Positions 1 to 5,334 of a DNA stretch of 10,478 nt are shown here, piece by piece. The notes beneath the pieces are model-generated. The model worked only from the letters and a program-made list of their open reading frames with translations. It did no database searches and had not been told where the DNA came from. Each line of letters opens with the position of its first letter. The stretch's first letter is position 1. Where the stretch lies: positions 1 through 10,478 of the forward strand of contig DAOTVS010000195.1 in assembly GCA_034436375.1 (NCBI GenBank), in the 5' to 3' direction. Position numbers and translations under genes: made by a program. This DNA comes from DAOTVS01 sp034436375. GTDB taxonomy: Bacteria; Chloroflexota; Anaerolineae; SpSt-313.

Positions 1-38
1 AGGTCCTCGTTAGCCGATAGTGTCGCCATCTTTTCCAT
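1..38 (-). CDS. 5' end of an unidentified gene (partial)
   Basis: Only the first 12 codons are inside the window, running off the left edge; they read M-E-K-M-A-T-L-S-A-N-E-D. The ATG at 38-36 is preceded by AAGGAG (49-44 on the minus strand) at a 5-base spacing, which is a textbook ribosome binding site. A second in-frame ATG at 29-27 is less well placed. The gene diverges from tam and has a candidate promoter at 114-87 and a dyad in its leader. Too little protein is visible to name a family. Confidence 0.6.
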   Translation of the reverse strand, partial: MEKMATLSANED

Positions 39-50
39 GCTCGCTCCTTG

Positions 51-68
51 ATCTGGCCCAGGCCAGAT
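51..68. promoter_or_regulatory. 8-2-8 perfect dyad in the leader of the leftward gene (possible operator)
   Basis: ATCTGGCC, CA, GGCCAGAT form a perfect inverted repeat with 8-base arms and a 2-base centre. It lies just upstream of the SD of the leftward gene and downstream of its candidate promoter, where a bound repressor could block transcription. A short 8-base stem without a T-run is a poor terminator, so I read it as a possible protein-binding site. The binding protein is unknown. Confidence 0.4.
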
Positions 69-86
69 TGCTCGCTTGTCGCCTCC

Positions 87-114
87 AGCATACTGCGCAT
101 CACAAAAATGTCAA
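87..114 (-). promoter_or_regulatory. Candidate sigma70 promoter for the leftward gene
   Basis: On the minus strand, TTGACA (114-109) and TATGCT (92-87) are separated by 16 bases. The -35 is a consensus match and the -10 matches 4 of 6 positions. Transcription would start near base 80 and give a leader of about 40 bases that contains the 51-68 dyad. Confidence 0.45.
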
Positions 115-125
115 CAAGCTTTTGC

Positions 126-146
126 CCTGTCAGGATCGTTGACAGG
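126..146. promoter_or_regulatory. 7-7-7 dyad overlapping the tam -35 box (possible operator)
   Basis: CCTGTCA (126-132) and TGACAGG (140-146) are exact reverse complements separated by 7 bases. The right arm overlaps the TTGACA at 139-144. Arms one helical turn or so apart over a -35 box are typical of repressor operators. Function is inferred from position only. Confidence 0.35.
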
Positions 147-166
147 CGACGCATACTGACTATAGT
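139..166 (+). promoter_or_regulatory. Candidate sigma70 promoter for tam
   Basis: TTGACA (139-144) and TATAGT (161-166) are spaced by 16 bases; the -35 is perfect and the -10 matches 5 of 6. The start would be near base 173, leaving a leader of about 76 bases before the tam ATG. The -35 is back to back with the minus-strand TTGACA at 114-109. Confidence 0.55.
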
Positions 167-248
167 GGATCGCGTCAGATTCGAGCTCAGTCGCTTGTGG
201 TGACCCTGCCTGGCGGCATCTGGCGCTTTTCTGACACAAGGACTTGAT

Positions 249-1022
249 ATGGTCACCTGGAACCCCGATCTGTACCTCAAGTATCAGGATGAGCGCACCC
301 AGCCCTCCTACGACCTGGTCTCGCGCATCAACCTTGCGGAGCCTGCCGATATCATCGATATCGGCTGCGGCCCGGGCAACAGCACTCGTGTCTTGCGCGA
401 GCGCTGGCCCCAGGCGAAGATCACCGGGCTGGATAGATCGCCAGAGATGATCGCCAGGGCGCAAGCGGACTTTCCGCAAGGGAATTGGCTGCTGGCGGAT
501 GCGGCGACGTGGGAGACAGCTACTCGCTATGACCTCGTCTTCTCCAATGCCACCCTACAGTGGATCCCCAACCATGAAGCTCTGGTCGACAAGCTCTTTT
601 CCCTCGTGCGCAGCGGAGGTGCGCTGGCTGTGCAGGTGCCGGCCAACAACGGCTCGCCGCTCTACCAGGCCGTGCGTGATGTGGCCGCACGGACGGAATG
701 GCGGGGACTCATGGTCGGCTGCGCGGAGCTGATGACCTATCACGATGCCGGCTATTACTACGATCTGCTCTCGGCGCAGGCTGGGCGCGTTGACCTCTGG
801 CAGACGACCTACTATCACGTCATGGGCGATCATCAAGGCCTGATCGAATGGTATGCCAGCACGGGGTTGAGGCCCTATCTGGAGCGGCTGGTCAGTGGGG
901 CCGACCGGCAGGCCTTCCAGCAGCAGGTGCTGGCGGCCTGCCGTGAGCAATACCCGGTGCAGAAGGACGGCAGGATCCTTTTCCCCTTCCGCCGGCTGTT
1001 CTTCATCGCGTATCGCGATTAG
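249..1022 (+). CDS. tam: Trans-aconitate 2-methyltransferase (Tam family)
   Basis: The 257-residue protein closely resembles E. coli Tam along its whole length, judged from memory of that family: it opens with a W-N-P-x-L-Y-L segment and has the class I SAM-binding motif I-D-I-G-C-G-P-G-N-S-T (residues 36-46), the acidic L-D after the second strand (61-62), S-N-A-x-L-Q-W (99-105) and the D-L-W-x-T-T-Y-Y-H segment. Tam transfers a methyl group from S-adenosylmethionine to trans-aconitate, a by-product that inhibits aconitase, in the cytoplasm. Length matches the family (about 250). The ATG has an AAGGA-like SD (about 238-242) 6-7 bases upstream. It is transcribed alone from the 139-166 promoter and is followed by a hairpin. 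Related small-acid methyltransferases share this fold, so the substrate is inferred. Confidence 0.85.
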   Translation: MVTWNPDLYLKYQDERTQPSYDLVSRINLAEPADIIDIGCGPGNSTRVLRERWPQAKITGLDRSPEMIARAQADFPQGNWLLADAATWETATRYDLVFSNATLQWIPNHEALVDKLFSLVRSGGALAVQVPANNGSPLYQAVRDVAARTEWRGLMVGCAELMTYHDAGYYYDLLSAQAGRVDLWQTTYYHVMGDHQGLIEWYASTGLRPYLERLVSGADRQAFQQQVLAACREQYPVQKDGRILFPFRRLFFIAYRD

Positions 1023-1049
1023 CCCGTTTTTCCGCATGTCTTGAGGACT

Positions 1050-1084
1050 CTTGCCGGCACAAGGCTTTGCGCCTATCCGGCAAG
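1050..1084 (+). terminator. Hairpin after tam (terminator-like, no T-run)
   Basis: CTTGCCGG (1050-1057) pairs with CCGGCAAG (1077-1084). An inner AGGC/GCCT stem (1062-1065 with 1071-1074) closes the loop. It begins 28 bases after the tam stop. No run of T follows, so it may slow or process the transcript rather than terminate it efficiently. Confidence 0.4.
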
Positions 1085-1246
1085 GCACTCCAAACCCCCT
1101 GTCCTGGGCCGGGCAGTGGTGGAGCGGGTAGGCCGGCTGTCGCCAGGGTCGCTGGTTGCGGCGAACCAGGCTTGTAGCAAGAGAGTGTGGAGGTTTGATG
1201 ATCCGAGGGGGGCCTCCGAGATAAGGTGTGAACAAGGAGTGAAGGT
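1085..1246. other. Rest of the tam-to-deaminase intergenic region
   Basis: Together with the hairpin at 1050-1084 this gap is 224 bases. It contains another short hairpin, CTGGTT/AACCAG (1152-1157 with 1164-1169), and a GAGG/CCTC pair (1205-1208 with 1213-1216), then the SD of the deaminase gene. I see no convincing -35/-10 pair, although the deaminase is likely to have its own start because the tam hairpin lies between. The open frame across 1041-1262 has no family resemblance and no SD. Confidence 0.4.
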
Positions 1247-1669
1247 ATGGCAAGCAAAATGACAGTGGAGATCGAAAGCACCAAGCAGGAGCTGCTCCGC
1301 CGAGCCCGGGCGATCGTGGGCGAGTTCCAGCTCTCGGAAGAAGGGCTATCGGCTGGCGGTGTAGGGGCTGCCCTCATCACCAAAGGCGGGAACATTTACA
1401 CGGGCATCTGCCTGGACTTTTACTGTGGCATCGGCTTTTGCGCCGAGCATGCGGCGGTCGCGGAGATGCTCAAGGCGCGCGAGACCGAGATCAAGATGAT
1501 CGTCGCCGTCACGGATGACGCCATCCTGCCACCCTGCGGCCGCTGCCGCGAGCTGATGGCCCAGGTCAACCGGAACAACTTTGACACCCTCATAGTCCTG
1601 CCCGGTGAAAGGGTCGCGACCTTGCGCGAGCTGCTGCCCGAGCACTGGATCATCGCGGGCGGCCAATAG
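1247..1669 (+). CDS. Cytidine-deaminase-superfamily zinc deaminase (blasticidin-S-deaminase-like)
   Basis: This 140-residue protein has both zinc signatures of the cytidine deaminase fold: C-A-E-H (residues 65-68; Cys65 ligand, Glu67 proton shuttle) and P-C-G-R-C (96-100; Cys97 and Cys100 ligands). It also has the L-R-E-L-L-P segment near the C terminus seen in cytidine and blasticidin S deaminases. Length is typical (130-140). The family hydrolyses the amino group of cytosine nucleosides or related compounds in the cytoplasm, usually as a tetramer. The Asn and Glu that hold the ribose in tetrameric cytidine deaminases (the N-I-E-N segment) are not seen at the aligned positions; I-C-L-D lies there instead. 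The true substrate may therefore not be cytidine. The ATG follows AAGGAG (1234-1239) by 7 bases. Confidence 0.8.
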   Translation: MASKMTVEIESTKQELLRRARAIVGEFQLSEEGLSAGGVGAALITKGGNIYTGICLDFYCGIGFCAEHAAVAEMLKARETEIKMIVAVTDDAILPPCGRCRELMAQVNRNNFDTLIVLPGERVATLRELLPEHWIIAGGQ

Positions 1670-1699
1670 CCTCCCTTGGCTTGAGCGCGCCTGGCACAA

Positions 1700-1728
1700 T
1701 TGCAGAACTGGTGCAGCGGCATTATAAT
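1700..1728 (+). promoter_or_regulatory. Strong sigma70 promoter for the aminotransferase-dehydrogenase operon
   Basis: TTGCAG (1700-1705) and a perfect TATAAT (1723-1728) are spaced by 17 bases. Transcription should start near 1735 and give a leader of about 90 bases. It is the best promoter in the window and separates this operon from the upstream deaminase gene. Confidence 0.65.
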
Positions 1729-1753
1729 CGTCGGCAACCCTTTACTGATAGAT

Positions 1754-1800
1754 GGTGGGCATGCGACCCCGGTCGCTTGCTCGGTTGCCGGGCGCCCACT
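1754..1800 (+). ncRNA. Predicted three-way-junction RNA in the operon leader (candidate regulatory element)
   Basis: The leader can fold as three helices. P1 pairs 1754-1760 with 1794-1800 (7 pairs, one G-U). P2 pairs 1763-1767 with 1772-1776 (loop CCCG). P3 pairs 1779-1784 with 1788-1793 (6 pairs, one U-G, loop TTG). Linkers are AT and TT, with none between P3 and P1. The fold ends 13 bases before the SD of the aminotransferase gene. I do not recognise it as a known riboswitch or ribozyme; in particular it lacks the hammerhead core. GC-rich sequence folds easily, so this is a candidate only. Confidence 0.35.
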
Positions 1801-1824
1801 CCGGTTCACACAGAGGAGAAAGCC

Positions 1825-2946
1825 ATGCAAGTCCCATTTTATGGTCACCAGCGGCAGTACCTGAGCATTAAGGACGAGATTGACGCCAAGATCCAGCAAG
1901 TGATCATGAGCGGCCAGTATGTGCAGGGCCCCATGCTGAAGCAGTTCGAGGAAGAACTGGCAGCCTACACCGGCCTGAAATATACGATTGGCGTCGGCAA
2001 CGGCACCGATGCCCTCTGGCTGACCTTTATGGCCCTCGGCCTCGGTCCCGGCGATGAGATGATCACCAACGCCAACACCTTCTTTGCCACGGCCGAGGCG
2101 ATGTGGATCGCTGGCGCTACCGCCGTCCTGGTGGATTGCGACCCCAAGACCAAGTGCATTGACCCAGAGGCCGTCCGCAAGGCGATTACCAAGCGCACCC
2201 GGGCTATCGTGCCGGTGCACCTCTATGGCCAGTGCGCCCCCATGCGCGAGATTCGCCAGATCGCCGACGAGTATGGCCTCTTTGTCGTCGAAGACAATGC
2301 CCAGGGGATCGATGCGCGCGGCGACGATTTCCGCATCGGCGAGCTTTCAGATGCCGTCTGCACCAGCTTTATCATCCAGAAAAACCTGGGCACCTTTGGC
2401 GATGGCGGCTCCATCTGGACCAATCACCAGTACATCAACGACCGCGTGCGCAAGCTGCGCAACCACGGTTCCAACAAGCGCGATGTGCACAGCCCCGGCT
2501 ACAACAGCCGCCTGGACGACCTGCATGCTGGCATCTTGAGCGCCAAGCTCCCGCACATCGGCGCCTGGAGCGACCGCCGCATCGAGATCGCCAGGCAGTA
2601 CACGGCTGGCCTGCAGGATCTGGACTTTATCGACCTGCCCTACGTCCGCCCGGGCTATCGCCACGTCTTCCATCTGTACGTCATCGAGACCAAGGACCCG
2701 GCGGACCGCGATAAGATGCTGGCCTACCTGGTCAAGAACGGGATCGATGCCAAGACCCACTACTCCATCCCCATCCACCACCAGGATGGCTTCCCTTGGG
2801 GCAGGCCCGCGCGCCTCGCTGGCTCACTGGCCAATGCCGAAAAGAACGCCGCTTCCTGCATCTCGCTGCCCATGTTCCCAGAGCTGACGGAAGAGGAGAT
2901 CCAATATACCATCCAGGTCGTCCGCGACTGGCCCAAGCACAAGTAG
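1825..2946 (+). CDS. DegT/DnrJ/EryC1/StrS-family PLP sugar aminotransferase
   Basis: The 373-residue protein is a fold-type I PLP aminotransferase of the kind that aminates keto-sugars or keto-cyclitols. Visible family marks are V-P-F at the N terminus, G-N-G-T-D-A-L (58-64, phosphate loop), E-D-N-A-Q (156-160; Asp157 for the pyridine nitrogen, Gln160 near the ring), S-F then K-N-L-G-T-F-G-D-G-G (181-195, with Lys186 the Schiff-base lysine) and G-Y-N-S-R-L-D-D-L-H-A (225-235). The usual F/Y-P-x before the lysine is I-I-Q here. I chose ATG 1825 because AGGAG (1814-1818) precedes it by 6 bases; the open frame continues upstream to 1681 but through promoter and leader DNA. It is the first gene of an operon with the Gfo/Idh/MocA gene. 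Substrate is unknown; 3-keto sugar, keto-nucleotide sugar and inosose are all possible. Confidence 0.9.
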   Translation: MQVPFYGHQRQYLSIKDEIDAKIQQVIMSGQYVQGPMLKQFEEELAAYTGLKYTIGVGNGTDALWLTFMALGLGPGDEMITNANTFFATAEAMWIAGATAVLVDCDPKTKCIDPEAVRKAITKRTRAIVPVHLYGQCAPMREIRQIADEYGLFVVEDNAQGIDARGDDFRIGELSDAVCTSFIIQKNLGTFGDGGSIWTNHQYINDRVRKLRNHGSNKRDVHSPGYNSRLDDLHAGILSAKLPHIGAWSDRRIEIARQYTAGLQDLDFIDLPYVRPGYRHVFHLYVIETKDPADRDKMLAYLVKNGIDAKTHYSIPIHHQDGFPWGRPARLAGSLANAEKNAASCISLPMFPELTEEEIQYTIQVVRDWPKHK

Positions 2947-2955
2947 GGGGTGATC

Positions 2956-3987
2956 ATGAGCGCTGCGCAGAAAACCTATACGGTAGCGGTCGCCGGCCTG
3001 GGCAAGCGTGGCACGCACCATGCCGACGCCATCGCGGCTAACCCGCGCTTCAAGTTGGTGGGCCTGTGCGATATCGACACGACTCGCCTGGAAGCGGCCA
3101 AAGCCAAGTTCGGCGTCGAGCACGTGGATACTGACGCCGCCCGACTGCTGGCGGCCTGCAAGCCCGATGTCTTTGTCTTCTGTACACTGCCCACCATCCG
3201 CCTGCCCCTCATCCAGGCGGGGGTCGAGGCGGGCGTCCAGTTGATCGCTTATGAGAAGCCCATCGCCACCTCGATGAATGAAGCGCTCGAGATGTACAAG
3301 CTTCTGCGCGGGGCGGGCATCAAGACGGTGGTCAGCCACCAGCACCGCTATGGCGAGCATTACCGTAAGGTCAAGGAGATCATCGCCTCTGGCGCCATCG
3401 GCCGGGTGCACACTGTCTACGGCCACGCCACGGGCTGGATGATGCACATGATGACCCACCTGATCGACTATGCCGCCTGGTACAACGACTATGCCGATGT
3501 CGAGTGGGTGGTAGGCCAGGCCGCGGGCAAGGAAAAGTTCGCCGATGTCCACTCTTCGCCGGATTATATCTGCGCGTTGGTGCAATATGCCAACGGCGTG
3601 CGTGGCGTCATCGAGTGCGGCGCCGGCGCGCCCGACGTGCCCGAGGTGGACTACTGGTGGCGCAAATGCCGCATCGGCGCCCAGGGCACTGAGGGCTTTG
3701 CCGAGGTTCTGACCGGCGGCGGCTGGCGCGCGGTGACGAAGGACGGCGTGCTGTCGGGCCCCGGTTGTATGGACTATGCGCACGACATGCCGCCCTATAT
3801 CCAGGATATCGCCGATTGGCTGGACGACCCGGCCAAGGTGCACCCCTGCAACGGCGAGACGGCCTTCCAAGGCTTCCAGGTGATGATGGCGGCCTGCCGC
3901 TCGGTGGTGCAGCGCGGCAAGGTCACGCTGCCCCTCGGCCCCGGCGAGCCGGAGTTGGAGGCGCTGCAGCGCGTGCTGCCGGACTGA
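2956..3987 (+). CDS. Gfo/Idh/MocA-family NAD(P)-dependent oxidoreductase
   Basis: This 343-residue protein has the family layout: an N-terminal Rossmann fold with G-L-G-K-R-G (14-19), acidic C-D-I-D at the end of strand 2 (38-41), and E-K-P (100-102) with catalytic Lys101. The C-terminal substrate domain carries the H-x-x-D pair (His168, Asp171). The family oxidises a sugar or cyclitol hydroxyl to a ketone (or the reverse). The usual Asp four residues before the catalytic His is His164 here. The gene starts 9 bases after the aminotransferase stop, and its SD (GGGGGTGATC, ending at the ATG) matches the anti-SD well, so translation is probably coupled. The GTG at 2950 lies inside this SD and is unlikely to be used. 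It probably makes or uses the keto compound handled by the upstream aminotransferase. Confidence 0.88.
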   Translation: MSAAQKTYTVAVAGLGKRGTHHADAIAANPRFKLVGLCDIDTTRLEAAKAKFGVEHVDTDAARLLAACKPDVFVFCTLPTIRLPLIQAGVEAGVQLIAYEKPIATSMNEALEMYKLLRGAGIKTVVSHQHRYGEHYRKVKEIIASGAIGRVHTVYGHATGWMMHMMTHLIDYAAWYNDYADVEWVVGQAAGKEKFADVHSSPDYICALVQYANGVRGVIECGAGAPDVPEVDYWWRKCRIGAQGTEGFAEVLTGGGWRAVTKDGVLSGPGCMDYAHDMPPYIQDIADWLDDPAKVHPCNGETAFQGFQVMMAACRSVVQRGKVTLPLGPGEPELEALQRVLPD

Positions 3988-4020
3988 CGTCCTTTCGCCG
4001 CTGGCTCTTGCCCAACCTGC

Positions 4021-4049
4021 CCCCTCTCTCGGCCTCACTGGGAGAGGGG
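4021..4049 (+). terminator. Hairpin after the operon (terminator candidate)
   Basis: CCCCTCTC (4021-4028) pairs with GAGAGGGG (4042-4049), with two more pairs possible inside (T-G and C-G). It starts 33 bases after the dehydrogenase stop. There is no T-run. It is the first of three hairpins in this gap. Confidence 0.45.
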
Positions 4050-4102
4050 ACCCTGGATAGGCGCATCCCGTGGAGCGTATGAGCGGCCGTGACACCGGCG
4101 AT

Positions 4103-4134
4103 TGCCGGGTTGCGAGCGTTGCATCTACCCGGCA
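4103..4134. repeat. Inverted repeat between operon terminator and the long hairpin
   Basis: TGCCGGGT (4103-4110) is the exact reverse complement of ACCCGGCA (4127-4134), and TGC/GCA (4111-4113 with 4121-4123) extends the stem with an unpaired TCT. An alternative short CCGGC/GCCGG hairpin (4095-4099 with 4104-4108) competes with it. Confidence 0.45.
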
Positions 4135-4146
4135 TGGGCCTCTTTT

Positions 4147-4231
4147 GGGGTTGGGGTTTGGCATCGCTGTTGCTGGCGCGGCCGCCCGCAAGGCGGCCGC
4201 GCCAGCAACAGCGATGCCAAACCCCAACCCC
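4147..4231. repeat. Long perfect hairpin: 40-bp arms, 5-base loop
   Basis: Bases 4147-4186 and 4192-4231 are exact reverse complements over all 40 positions; the loop is CGCAA (4187-4191). Pairing stops abruptly at both ends. In RNA this would be an unusually stable duplex and a likely RNase III substrate; in DNA it could extrude as a cruciform. It lies between the dehydrogenase and nitroreductase genes. It has no T-run and no coding capacity. It shares ordered blocks with the hairpin at 10208-10286. Possible identities are a dispersed palindromic repeat, a non-autonomous mobile element or an extreme terminator. Confidence 0.95.
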
Positions 4232-4307
4232 CATCCGGATTATAGCCGGTCAAAAGGCGGAGCAAATCAGCCGGCGAAGACCCAATCAAACCATCGAGGC
4301 TGCCGGC

Positions 4308-4336
4308 TTGCACTCGTAGGCATCCCGCCTTACAGT
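4308..4336 (+). promoter_or_regulatory. Weak candidate promoter for the nitroreductase-like gene
   Basis: TTGCAC (4308-4313) and TACAGT (4331-4336) are spaced by 17 bases but match consensus at only 3 and 4 of 6 positions. The start would fall near 4343, only a few bases before the SD. Some promoter is expected here because three hairpins separate the gene from the upstream operon. Confidence 0.3.
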
Positions 4337-4358
4337 AGGGGGTGAGGGAGGGAAGTCT

Positions 4359-5222
4359 ATGGACTATAGCAGACCGGTCACCGAGATCATCCCGCAGCGC
4401 TTCTCCTGCCGGACGTACCTGGAAACGCCCATCGCCCCGAAAAAGCGGCGGCGCCTGCAGCAAGCGATGGACTCACTGCAGGTGGGGCCTTTGGGCACGC
4501 CGCTGCGCTTCAGCCTGCTCGCCGCTACGGCGGAGGACCGCAGCGCCCTGCAGGGCCTGGCCGCCTATGGCTCTGTCAAGGGGGAGAGCGGATTCATCGC
4601 CGGCGCCGTGCAGCCTGGGGCGAAGAATCTAGAGGACTATGGCTATGCGCTGGAGACGATCATCCTGCTGGCCACGGATCTGGGCCTGGGTACCTGCTGG
4701 ATCGGTGGCATCTTTACCCGCAGCCGTTTTGCCCGCAAGATCGCGCTGGCGCATGGGGAGCAGATGCCGGCCGTGGCGGCCATCGGCGACATGGCCGACC
4801 CGGAGCGGGCGCGGCTTGGGCTGACCCGCCGGCTGGTTGGCGCCGACAGGCGGCTGCCCTGGGCGGACCTCTTCTTCGCCGGGCGTTTCGGCGCGCCGCT
4901 CAGCCGCGAAGCGGCCGGCCCCTACGCCACGCCGCTGGAGATGCTGCGCCTGGGGCCCTCCGCCTCCAACAAACAGCCCTGGCGCGTCATCCGTGACGGC
5001 AACACCTGGCACTTTTACCTGCACCGCACCCGCGGCTACTACAACTTTGGCGCCCGGCTCGCGGGCATCGCCGATATCCAGCGGGTCGATATGGGCATCG
5101 CCATGTGCCACTTTGCCCTCACGGCAGGAGAATTGGGGCTGAGCGGGCGCTGGGCCGTGCAGGAGCCGGACCTGCAACTGCCTGATGCGCAGACTGAATA
5201 TACCGTCAGCTGGCTGAGCTGA
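4359..5222 (+). CDS. Nitroreductase-like flavoprotein (TM1586-type)
   Basis: The 287-residue protein has the nitroreductase-fold FMN-binding start R-F-S-C-R-T-Y (14-20), a helix with G-L-G-T-C-W-I-G-G (109-117), and a second half-domain with G-P-S-A-S-N-K-Q-P-W-R (199-209), the usual flavin/substrate segment. This two-halves-in-one-chain layout is that of the putative TM1586-type nitroreductases rather than the 200-residue dimeric NfsB type. It is expected to bind FMN in the cytoplasm and may reduce nitro or quinone compounds with NAD(P)H; the physiological substrate is unknown. The ATG follows a GGGAGGG SD (4346-4352) by 6 bases. It runs convergently with the amidohydrolase gene and appears to be a single-gene unit. 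Confidence 0.75.
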   Translation: MDYSRPVTEIIPQRFSCRTYLETPIAPKKRRRLQQAMDSLQVGPLGTPLRFSLLAATAEDRSALQGLAAYGSVKGESGFIAGAVQPGAKNLEDYGYALETIILLATDLGLGTCWIGGIFTRSRFARKIALAHGEQMPAVAAIGDMADPERARLGLTRRLVGADRRLPWADLFFAGRFGAPLSREAAGPYATPLEMLRLGPSASNKQPWRVIRDGNTWHFYLHRTRGYYNFGARLAGIADIQRVDMGIAMCHFALTAGELGLSGRWAVQEPDLQLPDAQTEYTVSWLS

Positions 5223-5242
5223 CCCTCGGAGCGAGCCCGCGT

Positions 5243-5261
5243 GCCAGGGCCGCAGCCTGGC
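5243..5261. terminator. Small hairpin between convergent genes
   Basis: GCCAGG (5243-5248) pairs with CCTGGC (5256-5261) around a 7-base loop. It lies 20 bases after the nitroreductase stop, in the 112-base gap between two convergent genes, where terminators are expected. The stem is short and has no T-run, so efficiency is doubtful. Confidence 0.3.
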
Positions 5262-5334
5262 CTGTATCGGGGCGTGATGAGTGCTACCGCGCCCCCGCAA
5301 AAGGCGTTGTGCCGGGCTGCAGAGGCTTGAGAGC

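Noticed and set aside
1681..1824. 48-codon N-terminal extension of the aminotransferase
   Set aside because: It covers the TATAAT promoter and structured leader, has no SD, and family members start near the V-P-F segment, which matches ATG 1825.
1754..1824. tRNA or hammerhead ribozyme in the operon leader
   Set aside because: GGTTCACA recalls a T-loop and CTGATAG recalls the hammerhead core, but neither the cloverleaf with acceptor stem nor the CUGAUGA...GAAA core can be formed.
249..3987. Tam, deaminase and aminotransferase-dehydrogenase as one biosynthetic or resistance cluster
   Set aside because: They share a strand, but a hairpin follows tam and a strong promoter precedes the aminotransferase, and no pathway links trans-aconitate methylation to the others. 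I treat them as neighbours only.
2824..4227. 467-codon open frame on the minus strand, antisense to the dehydrogenase gene
   Set aside because: It is opposite a clear Gfo/Idh/MocA gene, runs through the operon terminator region and half of the long hairpin, and its alanine/arginine/histidine-rich protein matches no family I know. High GC gives long antisense frames.
4147..4231. Long hairpin as the end of an insertion sequence or a CRISPR repeat
   Set aside because: There is no transposase, no target-site duplication I can identify and no regular spaced copies; it is a single compact palindrome.
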